A stretch of 64,000 bases of DNA from Kitasatospora aureofaciens. Its GTDB lineage: Bacteria > Actinomycetota > Actinomycetes > Streptomycetales > Streptomycetaceae. Of the stretch, positions 8,774 through 18,477 are shown piece after piece. Under the pieces are notes generated by a model, which was not told where the DNA came from, ran no database searches, and saw only the letters and a program-made list of their open reading frames with translations. Both the position numbers and the translations under genes were made by a program. The stretch lies in the NCBI RefSeq assembly GCF_001188955.3, contig NZ_JPRF03000017.1, positions 1 to 64,000 of the forward strand, read 5' to 3'. How positions within the stretch are numbered: position 1 is the stretch's first letter; every line of letters starts with the position of its first letter.

Positions 8774-9319
8774 ATGTCAGAACTGACCCTCACGGTCATG
8801 CGGCTGGGCTTCCTGGCCGTGCTGTGGCTGTTCGTCATCGTCGCGATCCAGGTGATCCGCAGCGACCTGTTCGGTACCAAGGTGAACCCCCGCACCTCCC
8901 GCCGTGGCGCCGCAACCGCGTCCGGCGGCGGCGCGGCCACCACCGCGGCAGCCGGACGTCCCGCGGCACCCGCCGCCCCCGCCGGCAGCGGGGGCCAGAC
9001 CCAGGGCGGCGGCCGCCGTCGCGGCGCCCCGACCCAGCTCGTCGTGGTGCAGGGCTCGCTGGCCGGGACCACGGTCGCGCTGCAGGGCCAGACCATCACC
9101 CTGGGCCGCGCGCACGACTCCACCATCGTGCTGGACGACGACTACGCGTCCTCCCGGCATGCCAGGATCTATCCGGATCAGACTGGGCAGTGGACGGTCG
9201 AGGATCTAGGCTCCACCAACGGCACCTATCTGGACCGGCAGCGCCTGACCGCGCCCACCCCGCTCCAGCCGGGCATGCCGATCCGTATCGGCAGGACCGT
9301 CATCGAACTGCGGAAGTAG
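8774..9319 (+). CDS. fhaB: FhaB/FipA-like membrane-anchored FHA protein
   Basis: A 181-residue protein with one N-terminal membrane helix (about 8-28), an Ala/Gly-rich linker and a C-terminal FHA domain (about 92-180) with LGRAHDSTIVLDDD, SSRHARIY and LGSTNGTYLD. The mycobacterial homologue is a PknB-cluster phosphothreonine reader active at the division site. It lies 46 bp after fhaA and ends 53 bp before pstP, consistent with one operon. Confidence 0.92.
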   Translation: MSELTLTVMRLGFLAVLWLFVIVAIQVIRSDLFGTKVNPRTSRRGAATASGGGAATTAAAGRPAAPAAPAGSGGQTQGGGRRRGAPTQLVVVQGSLAGTTVALQGQTITLGRAHDSTIVLDDDYASSRHARIYPDQTGQWTVEDLGSTNGTYLDRQRLTAPTPLQPGMPIRIGRTVIELRK

Positions 9320-9372
9320 TAGCGCATGAGGGACAGCATCCCGTCCATGACCCAGAGGGGGGCACAGGTCGC

Positions 9373-11025
9373 ATGACCCTGGTGCTGCGCTTCGCCGCCG
9401 GCTCCCACAAGGGACTGATCCGGGAGGGGAACGAGGACTCCGGCTACGCCGGGCCGCGGCTGCTGGCCGTGGCCGACGGCATGGGCGGCGCCGCGGCCGG
9501 CGAGGTCGCGTCCTCCGAGGTGCTCGGCTCGATCGTCCGCCTGGACGAGGACGTGCCGGGCGCCGACCTGCTGACCCTGCTGGGCGACGCCGTCCAGGGC
9601 GCCAACGACCGGCTCCGGCAGATGGTCGAGGAGGACCCGCAGCTGGAGGGCATGGGCTGCACCCTGACCGCCATGCTGTGGACCGGCCAGCGGATGGGCC
9701 TGGTGCACGTCGGCGACTCCCGCGCCTACCTGCTGCGCGACGGGTCGCTGGTGCAGATCACCCAGGACCACACCTGGGTGCAGCGCCTGGTCGACGAGGG
9801 CCGGATCACGCCCGAGGAGGCCGAGACCCACCCTCAGCGCTCGCTGCTGATGCGGGCCCTGGACGGCCGCGGCCAGGTCGAGCCCGACCTGTCGATCCGC
9901 GAGGTCCGGGCCGGCGACCGCTACCTGATCTGCTCCGACGGCCTCTCCGGCCCGGTCAGCCACCAGACCCTCCAGGACACCCTCGGCAGCTACTACTCGC
10001 CCGAGCAGACCGTGCAGGAGCTGATCCAGCTCGCCCTGCGCGGCGGCGGTCCGGACAACATCACCTGCATCGTGGCGGACGTCATCGACGTCGGCGCCAC
10101 GGACACCATGAGCGGCCAGTTCAACGACGTCCCGGTGGTGGTCGGCGCGGTCGCCGACACCCCGCCGTCCTCGACCGCCGCCGACCACTCGATCGCGGAC
10201 ACCCCGGCGGGCCGTGCGGCCGGCCTGGGCCGCGGCCCGCAGGGCGCCTTCGGCCCGGCCGAGGGCTACCAGGACGGCTACGGCGCCGCCCAGGGCGGCT
10301 TCGGCCCGGCCGAGGGCTACGAGGGCGAGGAAGGCTACGGCTACCCCGCAGAGCCTTCGGTGTACGGCACCGACGAGTTCGACGAGGAGCAGCCCCCCAA
10401 GCGCAAGCGCCGGGGCCTGACCGTCCCGCTGGCCGTCCTGATCACGCTCGGCCTGCTCGGCGGCGCCGGCTACTTCGGCTACCAGTGGACCCAGGACCAG
10501 TACTACATCGGCGAGGACGGCGACCACGTCGCCATCTACCAGGGCATCAACCAGAACCTGGCCGGGCTGAGCCTCTCCTCGGTGCACGAGTCGCGCAGCG
10601 ACGCCCCGCTGAAGTGGCTGCCGCAGGACCAGCGCACCCAGGTGAACCGGACCATCTCGGTCGGCAGCCTGAAGGACGCCGAGAAGACGGTCAGCGACCT
10701 CGCGGACTGGGCCAAGCTGTGCCAGAAGGCCGCCACCGCGCCCCCGCAGGGCACCCAGACCGCCCAGCCGGGCCAGCCGGCCCAGGCCACCAAGACCGAC
10801 TTCGTGGCCGCCACGCCGGTCACCCCGGGCGAACGGGAGAAGCGCAACCCGCCCGCGGCCGCGCCCAGCACCTCGCCGACCGCGAGCGCCCCGGCCACGC
10901 CCGCTCCGACGCAGACCGCCACGCCCCCCGCGGCCGGCGCCCCGAGCGAGCAGGCCCAGCAGCCCCAGCAGGCGCCGCTGAGCGATGACGAGCGCACCCG
11001 GGCCGAATCCTGCCCGAAGCCGTGA
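9373..11025 (+). CDS. pstP: PstP, membrane-anchored PP2C Ser/Thr phosphatase
   Basis: A 550-residue phosphatase that reverses PknB-family phosphorylation. The cytoplasmic PP2C domain is at about 1-240 (NEDSGYAG, VADGMGG, VGDSRAYL, CSDGLSGPV, GGPDNITCIVAD carry the metal ligands). An acidic, Gly/Tyr-rich juxtamembrane segment with two near-identical GGFGPAEGY-type repeats follows, then a membrane helix at about 349-371 and an extracellular C-terminal region ending in a Pro/Thr/Ala-rich tail. The start at 9373 is the ATG just before MTLVLRFAAGSHKG, which fits the family. Confidence 0.94.
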   Translation: MTLVLRFAAGSHKGLIREGNEDSGYAGPRLLAVADGMGGAAAGEVASSEVLGSIVRLDEDVPGADLLTLLGDAVQGANDRLRQMVEEDPQLEGMGCTLTAMLWTGQRMGLVHVGDSRAYLLRDGSLVQITQDHTWVQRLVDEGRITPEEAETHPQRSLLMRALDGRGQVEPDLSIREVRAGDRYLICSDGLSGPVSHQTLQDTLGSYYSPEQTVQELIQLALRGGGPDNITCIVADVIDVGATDTMSGQFNDVPVVVGAVADTPPSSTAADHSIADTPAGRAAGLGRGPQGAFGPAEGYQDGYGAAQGGFGPAEGYEGEEGYGYPAEPSVYGTDEFDEEQPPKRKRRGLTVPLAVLITLGLLGGAGYFGYQWTQDQYYIGEDGDHVAIYQGINQNLAGLSLSSVHESRSDAPLKWLPQDQRTQVNRTISVGSLKDAEKTVSDLADWAKLCQKAATAPPQGTQTAQPGQPAQATKTDFVAATPVTPGEREKRNPPAAAPSTSPTASAPATPAPTQTATPPAAGAPSEQAQQPQQAPLSDDERTRAESCPKP

Positions 11026-11089
11026 CGTCCGCGATCCGACACTGGTCCGCCCGGAGCGGGTCCGCCGGCCGGCAGGGAGCGGTCACCAC

Positions 11090-12565
11090 GTGAGCAGCTA
11101 CGACCTGAGCGGTGACACCGGCCGCGCCGGCGGCCGACGCCGGGCGGCGGCCGGGCGCGTCGTGCCGAGGCGCCGGGGCAACACCACCATCTCGCCCCAG
11201 GGCGCCCCGAACCGGCGCAACACCGAGCTGGCCCTGCTGGTCTTCGCGGTCCTGCTGCCGATCCTGGCGTACGCCAACGTGGGCCTGGCGATGGACTCCC
11301 GGCTGCCGGCCGGCATGCTCGGCTACGGCCTGGGCATGGGCGCGCTGGCGCTGGTCGCGCACCTGCTGGTGCGACGCTTCGCGCCGTACGCGGACCCGCT
11401 GATGCTGCCGATCGCCACCCTGCTGAACGGGCTGGGCGTGGTGATGATCTGGCGGCTGGACAAGGCCGGCCACCTGCTCAGCGGCAACTTCCCGGCGGCC
11501 CGCAACCAGCTGATGTGGTCGGCCCTCGGGATCACGCTGTTCATCGGCGTCATGGTCTTCCTGAAGGACCACCGGGTGCTCCAGCGCTACACCTACATCT
11601 CGATGGTGGTGGCGCTGGTGCTGCTCGCCGCGCCGGCCTTCTTCCCAGCCCGGGCGGAGGACTTCGGCGCGAAGATCTGGATCCGGATGGGCAGCTTCTC
11701 CATCCAGCCCGGCGAGTTCGCCAAGATCGTCCTCACCGTGTTCTTCGCCGGCTACCTGATGGTCAAGCGCGACGCGCTGGCCCTGGCCAGCCGCCGCTTC
11801 ATGGGGCTGTACCTGCCGCGCGGCCGCGACCTCGGCCCGATCGTGGTGATCTGGCTGCTCAGCCTGCTGATCCTGATCTTCGAGAACGACCTCGGCACGT
11901 CGTTCCTGTTCTTCGGCCTGTTCGTGGTGATGCTCTACGTCGCCACCGAGCGGACCAGCTGGATCCTGTTCGGCCTGCTGATGTCGGTCGGCGGCGCGGT
12001 CGCGGTCGCCACCACCACCAGCCACGTCAAGGTCCGCATCGACGCCTGGCTCGACCCGATGGCCGCCTTCTCCGCGAACCCGCCCAAGGGCTCCACCGAG
12101 CAGATCGGCCAGTCGCTGATGGCGCTCGGCTCCGGCGGGGTGACCGGCTCCGGCCTGGGCCAGGGCCGCTCCTGGCTGATCAACTTCGCCGCCAAGAGCG
12201 ACTTCATCCTGGGCTCCTTCGGCGAGGAGCTCGGACTCACCGGCCTGATGGCGATCTTCCTGCTGTACGCCCTGCTGGTGCAGCGCGGCCTGCGCACCGC
12301 CGTCGCCGCCCGCGACCCCTTCGGCAAGCTGTTCGCCGTGGGCCTCGCCTCGGCGATGGCACTGCAGGTGTTCGTCGTGGCCGGCGGGGTCACCGGACTG
12401 ATCCCGCTGACCGGTATGACCATGCCGTTCCTCGCGCAGGGCGGTTCGTCCGTGGTCGCCAACTGGGCGCTGGTCGCGATCCTGCTGAAGATCAGCGACA
12501 GCGCACGCCGTCCCGGGGTCGAACCGGCCCCGGCCACCGAGGGCCAGGGAGGACCCGCCCGATGA
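11090..12565 (+). CDS. FtsW/RodA/SpoVE-family peptidoglycan glycosyltransferase
   Basis: A 491-residue SEDS protein that polymerises lipid II into glycan strands together with a class B penicillin-binding protein, which here is the next gene. Ten or more membrane helices are visible, with the conserved EFAKI, ENDLGTSFLFFG and LGSGGVTGSGLGQG segments and a C-terminal GMTMPFLAQGGSS. A basic N-terminal cytoplasmic stretch of about 40 residues precedes the first helix. The GTG at 11090 is preceded by AGGGAG. It overlaps pbpA by four bases (ATGA). By position it matches mycobacterial rodA; the family call alone does not separate RodA from FtsW. Confidence 0.93.
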   Translation: MSSYDLSGDTGRAGGRRRAAAGRVVPRRRGNTTISPQGAPNRRNTELALLVFAVLLPILAYANVGLAMDSRLPAGMLGYGLGMGALALVAHLLVRRFAPYADPLMLPIATLLNGLGVVMIWRLDKAGHLLSGNFPAARNQLMWSALGITLFIGVMVFLKDHRVLQRYTYISMVVALVLLAAPAFFPARAEDFGAKIWIRMGSFSIQPGEFAKIVLTVFFAGYLMVKRDALALASRRFMGLYLPRGRDLGPIVVIWLLSLLILIFENDLGTSFLFFGLFVVMLYVATERTSWILFGLLMSVGGAVAVATTTSHVKVRIDAWLDPMAAFSANPPKGSTEQIGQSLMALGSGGVTGSGLGQGRSWLINFAAKSDFILGSFGEELGLTGLMAIFLLYALLVQRGLRTAVAARDPFGKLFAVGLASAMALQVFVVAGGVTGLIPLTGMTMPFLAQGGSSVVANWALVAILLKISDSARRPGVEPAPATEGQGGPAR

Positions 12566-14013
12566 ACAAGCCGATCCGACGGGTCTCGATCTTCTGCCTC
12601 GTGCTGATCCTGGCCCTGATGGTGCGCACCAACTGGGTGCAGGGCGTCCAGGCCGACGCCTGGGCCTCCAACAAGAACAACAAGCGCCAGCTGTACGACC
12701 GCTACGCCCACCCGCGCGGCAACATCATCGTCAGCGGCCAGCCGGTGACGAACTCCGACTTCGTGAACGGGCTGCGCTACAAGTACAAGCGCTCCTGGAT
12801 CAACGGTCCGATGTACGCCCCGGTCACCGGCTACTCCTCGCAGGCCTACGGCTCCAACGGGCTGGAGAACCTGGAGGACGGCATCCTCTCCGGCACCGAC
12901 GACCGGCTGTTCTTCCGCAACACCCTGGACATGCTGACCGGCGAGCAGCAGCGCGGCGGCGACGTCGTCACGACCATCAACGCCAAGGTCCAGAAGGCCG
13001 CCTTCGACGCGATGGGCGACAAGAAGGGCGCGGTGGTCGCGCTCGACCCGAAGACCGGCGCGATCCTGGCCCTGGTCTCCACTCCGTCCTACGACCCGGG
13101 CACCATCGCGGGCAACGACGACGGCGACGCCTGGAAGGCCCTCAACTCCGACCCCAACAAGCCGATGGACAACCGGGCGCTGAAGTACACCTATCCGCCC
13201 GGCTCGACGTTCAAGCTGGTCACCGCGACCGCCGCGTTCGAGAACGGCATGTTCCAGAGCATCGACGACACCACCTCGACACCCGAGCCGTACATCCTGC
13301 CCGGCACCCAGACCCCGCTGAAGAACGAGAGCCCGAACGAGCGCTGCGAGAACGCCACCGTGAAGTCCGGGCTGGACCAGTCCTGCAACACGGTCTTCGC
13401 CAAGATCGGTGCGGACCTGGGCAAGGACAAGATGCGCGCGCAGGCCGAGAAGTTCGGCTTCAACAGCACCATCGACACCCCGGTCCGGGCCGAGAAGAGC
13501 GTCTTCCCGAACAGCGCCAGCCTGGACGGCACCGCCCAGGACTCGATCGGCCAGCACGACACCCGCGCCACCCCGCTGCAGGTCGCCATGGTCTCCGCCG
13601 CGATCGCCAACAACGGCAGCCTGATGCAGCCGTACCTGGTCGACCAGGAGCGCTCGGCCTCGCTGACCACCATCTCCAAGCACACCGAGAAGCAGTTCTC
13701 CCAGGCGATGAGCCCGGCCACCGCGCAGAAGATGCAGGACCTGATGGTCTCGGTGGTCCAGGACGGCACCGGCAAGAACGCCCAGATCCCGGGCGTCCAG
13801 GTCGGCGGCAAGACCGGCACCGCGCAGCACGGCGAGAACAACTCCGCACTCCCGTACGCCTGGTTCACCTCCTGGGCCAAGACCCCGGACGGCCAGTCGG
13901 TCGCGGTCGCGGTCGTGGTCGAGGACGGCTCGGACAACCGCGACGGCATCAGCGGCGGCCGGCTGGCCGCCCCGATCGCCAAGGCGGTGATGCAGGCCGC
14001 GCTCGGCAAGTAG
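12562..14013 (+). CDS. pbpA: class B penicillin-binding protein (PbpA), D,D-transpeptidase
   Basis: A 483-residue cell wall cross-linking enzyme with one N-terminal membrane helix (about 8-25) and the transpeptidase domain from about 150 onward. All three active-site motifs are present: STFK (Ser about 215), SCN (about 274) and KTG (about 417). It partners with the SEDS glycosyltransferase encoded just upstream, with which it overlaps by four bases. A 267-bp gap separates it from pknB. Confidence 0.95.
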   Translation: MNKPIRRVSIFCLVLILALMVRTNWVQGVQADAWASNKNNKRQLYDRYAHPRGNIIVSGQPVTNSDFVNGLRYKYKRSWINGPMYAPVTGYSSQAYGSNGLENLEDGILSGTDDRLFFRNTLDMLTGEQQRGGDVVTTINAKVQKAAFDAMGDKKGAVVALDPKTGAILALVSTPSYDPGTIAGNDDGDAWKALNSDPNKPMDNRALKYTYPPGSTFKLVTATAAFENGMFQSIDDTTSTPEPYILPGTQTPLKNESPNERCENATVKSGLDQSCNTVFAKIGADLGKDKMRAQAEKFGFNSTIDTPVRAEKSVFPNSASLDGTAQDSIGQHDTRATPLQVAMVSAAIANNGSLMQPYLVDQERSASLTTISKHTEKQFSQAMSPATAQKMQDLMVSVVQDGTGKNAQIPGVQVGGKTGTAQHGENNSALPYAWFTSWAKTPDGQSVAVAVVVEDGSDNRDGISGGRLAAPIAKAVMQAALGK

Positions 14014-14280
14014 GGCACCGCCCCCAGGGCCGAGGGTGAGGTGAATGTCACGATCGCCACCCGCGCCCGGATACCGGTCTGATATCGGCCGACGGCTGAC
14101 TCCGGTCCGGTGCGGTGCGACCGGTAGCGTATCCGCCAGCAGCGGGTGTGCCCGTTGCCGCCCGCGAGGCGGCGCACGGCCCGGCCGGAGAACCGGTCGC
14201 GGCGCGCGCGGCGTCACCCAGAGCGTGCGGGGACACCTACGTCACAACCTCACCGGCGGGTGAGGGAGAGGGTCGGAACT

Positions 14281-16407
14281 ATGGAAGAGCCTCGTCGCCT
14301 CGGCGGCAGGTACGAGCTCGGCGGCGTCCTCGGACGCGGCGGCATGGCCGAGGTGTACCTCGGCCATGACACCCGGCTCGGCCGTTCCGTCGCAGTGAAG
14401 ACGCTCCGGGCCGACATGGCCCGGGATCCGTCGTTCCAGGCCCGCTTCCGCCGCGAGGCACAGTCCGCGGCCTCCCTGAACCACCCGGCGATCGTCGCCG
14501 TGTACGACACCGGCGAGGACTACATCGACGGGATCTCCATCCCGTACATCGTGATGGAGTACGTCGAGGGCTCCACGCTGCGCGAGCTGCTGCACTCCGG
14601 CCGCCGGCTGCTGCCCGAGCGGGCCCTGGAGATGACCATCGGCATCCTCCAGGCCCTGGAGTACTCGCACCGGGCCGGCATCGTGCACCGCGACATCAAG
14701 CCCGCCAACGTGATGCTGACCCGGCAGGGCAACGTCAAGGTGATGGACTTCGGCATCGCCCGTGCGATGGGTGACGCCGGGATGACCATGACCCAGACCT
14801 CGGCCGTGATCGGCACCGCCCAGTACCTCTCCCCCGAGCAGGCCAAGGGCGAGCAGGTCGACGCCCGCTCCGACCTCTACTCCACCGGCTGCCTGCTCTA
14901 CGAGCTGCTGACCGTCCGCCCGCCCTTCGTCGGCGACTCCCCGGTCGCGGTGGCCTACCAGCACGTCCGGGAGGAGCCGCAGCCGCCGTCGGTCTTCGAC
15001 CCCGAGGTGCGCCCCGAGATCGACGCGATCGTGCTGAAGGCGCTCGCCAAGGAGCGCGACTACCGCTACCAGAGCGCCGACGAGATGCGCGACGACATCG
15101 AGCGCTTCCTCGACGGCCTCCCCGTCGCCGCCGCGCAGCAGGCCGCCGCCTACGGCATGGGCGCGGCCGGGTACGGCTACGACCAGAACGGCTACCCGCA
15201 GCAGCACGATCCGTACGGCCAGACCAACATGCTGCCGCAGCAGCCCGGCGGCGGCCCGACCACCCTCCTGCCGCAGGCCGGCGCCCAGGGGCACGACGGC
15301 TACCAGGACGACGGCTACGGCCAGACCTACGCCGGCGCCCCGGGCGGCGGCCGCGACGGCTACGACGACGGCTACGGCCAGGGCGGCGGTCGGCGCGGCG
15401 AGGACCGCCCGAAGAAGAGCAACACCTCCTGGATCGTGCTGGCGGTGGCCGCCGTGCTGGTCCTGGTCGGCACCTTCTTCGTGGCCCAGGCGATGTTCAG
15501 CGACAAGGGCGGAACCAACACCGCGAAGGTGACGGCACCCAACCTGGTCGGCAAGGGCCTGGCGGACGCCAGGACCGCGGCGACCGCGGCCGGCTCCAAG
15601 CTCACCGTCGCCGAGGGCGACAAGATCGCCTGCCCGGACACCAACGTCAAGAAGGACCAGGTCTGCACCCAGACCCCGACGGCCGGCACCCAGGTCGCCG
15701 AGGACGCCCGCATCACCGTGCAGCTGTCCTCCGGTCCGGCCAAGCAGCAGATGCCGCCCCTGACCGGCAAGACCAAGGACCAGGCGATGCAGGCGCTGGC
15801 CTCGGCCGGTTTCACCAACGTCGCCACCCCCGACTACAAGGACGACGACACCGCCCCGCAGGACACCGTCGTCGCCCAGGACCCGGCGGCAGGCGCGACC
15901 GTCGACCCGAGCGCCCCGGTCAAGCTGACGGTCTCGCAGGGCAAGACCAAGGTGAACGTCCCGAGCGTGGTGGGTTCGCAGAAGGAGGACGCGCAGAGCC
16001 AGCTGCAGGGCCTCGGCCTCCAGGTCGACACGTCGAAGAGCACGCCGACCAACGACCCGACCAAGGTCAACACCGTCGCCTCGCAGTCGGTCGCCCCGAA
16101 CAGCAAGGTCCCGGCCAACACGAAGATCTCCCTGACGATCTACAAGGCGCCGGACAAGTCCACCGTCCCGCCGCTGCAGAACTCCAAGCTGTCGGACGCC
16201 ATCGCCGCGCTGTCCAAGGCCGGCCTGGGCTACACCGTGGTCAGCGGCCCGCAGGACCTGAACGCGGTCGTCATCCAGAGCAACCCGGGCGCCGGCACCC
16301 AGCTGGACCCGAACACCCAGGTGCAGCTCTTCACCCGACCCGCCGATCCGGCCAAAGGGGGCGACCCCCTCACCACACCCCCCGGCAAAGGGGGGAACGA
16401 CCACTAA
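14281..16407 (+). CDS. pknB: PknB-type Ser/Thr protein kinase with PASTA repeats
   Basis: A 708-residue receptor kinase. The kinase domain (about 11-275) has GRGGMAEVYLG, the catalytic HRDIKPANV and the DFG-loop MDFGIARAMGD, with Thr residues in the activation loop. A Gly/Tyr/Gln-rich juxtamembrane stretch follows, then a membrane helix at about 380-402 and four PASTA domains that bind muropeptides or lipid II (about 415-690). The start at ATG 14281 gives the expected N-terminus; upstream extension would add non-conserved sequence. It closes the cluster and a strong terminator follows. Likely substrates in the window include the FHA proteins, the pseudokinase and the penicillin-binding proteins. 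Confidence 0.95.
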   Translation: MEEPRRLGGRYELGGVLGRGGMAEVYLGHDTRLGRSVAVKTLRADMARDPSFQARFRREAQSAASLNHPAIVAVYDTGEDYIDGISIPYIVMEYVEGSTLRELLHSGRRLLPERALEMTIGILQALEYSHRAGIVHRDIKPANVMLTRQGNVKVMDFGIARAMGDAGMTMTQTSAVIGTAQYLSPEQAKGEQVDARSDLYSTGCLLYELLTVRPPFVGDSPVAVAYQHVREEPQPPSVFDPEVRPEIDAIVLKALAKERDYRYQSADEMRDDIERFLDGLPVAAAQQAAAYGMGAAGYGYDQNGYPQQHDPYGQTNMLPQQPGGGPTTLLPQAGAQGHDGYQDDGYGQTYAGAPGGGRDGYDDGYGQGGGRRGEDRPKKSNTSWIVLAVAAVLVLVGTFFVAQAMFSDKGGTNTAKVTAPNLVGKGLADARTAATAAGSKLTVAEGDKIACPDTNVKKDQVCTQTPTAGTQVAEDARITVQLSSGPAKQQMPPLTGKTKDQAMQALASAGFTNVATPDYKDDDTAPQDTVVAQDPAAGATVDPSAPVKLTVSQGKTKVNVPSVVGSQKEDAQSQLQGLGLQVDTSKSTPTNDPTKVNTVASQSVAPNSKVPANTKISLTIYKAPDKSTVPPLQNSKLSDAIAALSKAGLGYTVVSGPQDLNAVVIQSNPGAGTQLDPNTQVQLFTRPADPAKGGDPLTTPPGKGGNDH

Positions 16408-16455
16408 GCCCTTCTTCCCCTGGTTCTGAGGGCAGGTCATTCCGAGCACCGGGAA

Positions 16456-16494
16456 CCCGAGGGCCCGTCGCGTCGATCGCGACGGGCCCTCGGG
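16456..16494. terminator. strong hairpin terminator between pknB and srtE
   Basis: A perfect 17-bp stem (16456-16472 with 16478-16494) and 5-nt loop, followed on the plus strand by CGTTTCC. It sits between convergent genes and can act in both directions. Confidence 0.85.
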
Positions 16495-16523
16495 CGTTTC
16501 CCGGGTCAGGGGCTGAGGGGGCC

Positions 16524-17342
16524 TCAGGAGTGCCGCAGCTCCGGCGGCGGGGTGCGCCGGGCGTCCATGGCGTCCACCCGCACCAGGCTCCCCCAGACGG
16601 CCATCCGGTACCGCGAGGTGTACACCGGCGTGCAGGTGGTCAGGGTGATGTAACGGCCGGGGGCGGTGTACCCGGAGCTCGCCGGGACGGGCGCGACGAT
16701 GCCGGTGTCGTACTTGGACGTCTCCGGCAGGGTGTTGTCGACCTTGTAGACGTACCACTCGTCCTTGGTCTCGACCACGATCGCGTCTCCCCTGTGGACG
16801 GCGTCCAGGTCGTGGAACCTGGCGCCGTGGCCGTCCCGGTGGGCGGCCAGCGCGAAGTTGCCGGTCCGGTCCCACGGCATCGCGGCCCTGTAGGGCTGCT
16901 CGTACACACCCGCCACGCCCTCGTCCAGGACGGCGGTGGAGGTGCCCATCCGGATCAGCACCTGGTAGTCCCGGCCCATCGCCGGGACGTGCAGGAAGCC
17001 CACGTCGTCCCCGATCGCGGGCGGCGGCACGGCGGCCGCCCCGCCCGGCCCGGGGGCGGCGCCGGACCCGCCGGGGCCCGGGGTCGGGCCGGCCGCCCAG
17101 GAACTTCGCAGCCTGTCCGAGGCGGCGGCCGCGGAGCGGTCCGCCTGCACGTTGGTCCACCACAGCGAGTAGGCCACGAACAGGCCGAGCACCAGGCCCA
17201 GGGTGATCAGCAGTTCACCGAAGACGCCCAGTGCGGCCAGTGCCCGGCCCCGCCCGCCGCGGGCCTTCCCGGCGGCCCCTCCGGGCGGGGGAAAGTCCTC
17301 CTCGGCCGGCTCGGCCGACCGCGCGGTCCCGTCGTCCTGCAT
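16524..17342 (-). CDS. class E sortase (second of a tandem pair)
   Basis: A 272-residue membrane transpeptidase that attaches LAXTG-type proteins to the cell wall. A Pro/Gly-rich N-terminus, one membrane helix (about 36-58), a linker and the sortase barrel are visible. The catalytic His is in ALAAHRDGHG (about 164), the Cys in TLTTCTPVYTS (about 236), and the Arg follows in SRYRM. The start at 17342 has an ideal GGAGGGGGA ribosome binding site. It lies 38 bp after the other sortase gene and ends convergent with pknB. In Streptomyces, class E sortases anchor chaplins; here substrate choice is inference. Confidence 0.92.
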   Translation of the reverse strand: MQDDGTARSAEPAEEDFPPPGGAAGKARGGRGRALAALGVFGELLITLGLVLGLFVAYSLWWTNVQADRSAAAASDRLRSSWAAGPTPGPGGSGAAPGPGGAAAVPPPAIGDDVGFLHVPAMGRDYQVLIRMGTSTAVLDEGVAGVYEQPYRAAMPWDRTGNFALAAHRDGHGARFHDLDAVHRGDAIVVETKDEWYVYKVDNTLPETSKYDTGIVAPVPASSGYTAPGRYITLTTCTPVYTSRYRMAVWGSLVRVDAMDARRTPPPELRHS

Positions 17343-17380
17343 CTGTGCTGCTCCCCCTCCGAAACCTGGCCCCCGGGCGG

Positions 17381-18472
17381 CTATCCGCCCGTGATCGCGG
17401 CCGGCTTGCCCTGGCTCCGCGGCCGTTCCTCGACCAGTTTGCCAAACAGGATGAGACGGAACTTCGAGGTGAACTCCGGGGTGCAGGTGGTCAGTGTGAT
17501 GTACCGGCCCGGGCCGGTGTACCCGGAGCCGTTCGGCACCGGCTTGATCACGCTCACGTTGTTGGGGGAGGTCTGCGGGATGCCGCCGGTGAGCTCGTAG
17601 GTGTAGTAGCCGAAGGCGGTCTCCACCACGACCTTGTCGCCCTTGCCGAGCTCGTTGATGTACCGGAACGGCTCGCCGTGGGTGTTGCGGTGGGCGGCCA
17701 GCGCGAAGTTGCCCGACTGGTCGCCCGGCATCGCGGTGCCGGTGTAGTGACCGACCAGCCCCTTGTCGAGCACCGCCGACTTGGAGGTGCCCTCGGCGAT
17801 CGGGAACTTCAGCCCCAGCTTGGGCAGGTAGATGATGGCGAAGCCCTTGCCGGGCTCGAACACCTCGGGCTTGTTCGGGTCCGGGGCCGGCTGCCCCGCC
17901 CCGGGCGGCTGGGCGTCCCACTGCTGCTCCAGCTGGTTGCGGGCCCCGCTGGCGGCCTCGTCGGCCTGCACGTTGGTCCACCAGAGCTGGTAGGCGACGA
18001 ACAGCAGCATCACCACACCGAGGGTGATGCACAGCTCGCCGACGAAACGGGCGGCCACCACGGCCGCCGACTCCTTGGGGCGCGGTCCACCGGCGCCCCG
18101 GCCCTTCGCCCGGCGCCGTCCACCTCCCGCGCGGACAGAGGTCCGGCCCTGGGCGGCCCGGCGGCGCTCGGCCCGGCCGCCGGTCGGCGGGGCGGGCTCG
18201 GTGACCGGCTCGGCGCCGTCGGCGGGCAGTCTCAGCTGGAGGGTCTGGTCGGGCAGCCACGGGTACTCGGGCCCGCCCTCGACGGGCTGCTCGGCCTGCT
18301 CGTACACGCCCCAGCCGTCCTCGGACGCGCTCTGGACCGGGTGCTCCTGCGGGTGGGGGCTCCCGACGCCGTACGACGGCGCGTCGTACGGCTGCGCGCC
18401 CCCGTACTGCTGCGCGCCCCCGTACGGGTCGGCCCCCGACTGGTAACGCCCCTCCGGACGCACCGCGGTCAC
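17381..18472 (-). CDS. class E sortase with long cytoplasmic N-terminus (first of a tandem pair)
   Basis: A 363-residue sortase. An unusually long N-terminal cytoplasmic region of about 145 residues, rich in Gly, Tyr, Gln and Glu, precedes the membrane helix (about 152-175). The catalytic domain has ALAAHRNTHG (His about 260), TLTTCTPEFTS (Cys about 328) and KFRLI. The GTG at 18472 lies six bases after the stop of the preceding amidotransferase gene; GTG 18463 is a possible alternative. The gene is packed into the minus-strand operon with pabA and the second sortase. Confidence 0.9.
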   Translation of the reverse strand: MTAVRPEGRYQSGADPYGGAQQYGGAQPYDAPSYGVGSPHPQEHPVQSASEDGWGVYEQAEQPVEGGPEYPWLPDQTLQLRLPADGAEPVTEPAPPTGGRAERRRAAQGRTSVRAGGGRRRAKGRGAGGPRPKESAAVVAARFVGELCITLGVVMLLFVAYQLWWTNVQADEAASGARNQLEQQWDAQPPGAGQPAPDPNKPEVFEPGKGFAIIYLPKLGLKFPIAEGTSKSAVLDKGLVGHYTGTAMPGDQSGNFALAAHRNTHGEPFRYINELGKGDKVVVETAFGYYTYELTGGIPQTSPNNVSVIKPVPNGSGYTGPGRYITLTTCTPEFTSKFRLILFGKLVEERPRSQGKPAAITGG

Positions 18473-18477
18473 GCCGC

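Noticed and set aside
14242..17163. A 973-codon open frame on the minus strand opposite pknB
   Set aside because: It is the antisense shadow of pknB and srtE. Its composition is Gly/Arg/Val/Asp low-complexity with no domains, and pknB is complete with all motifs.
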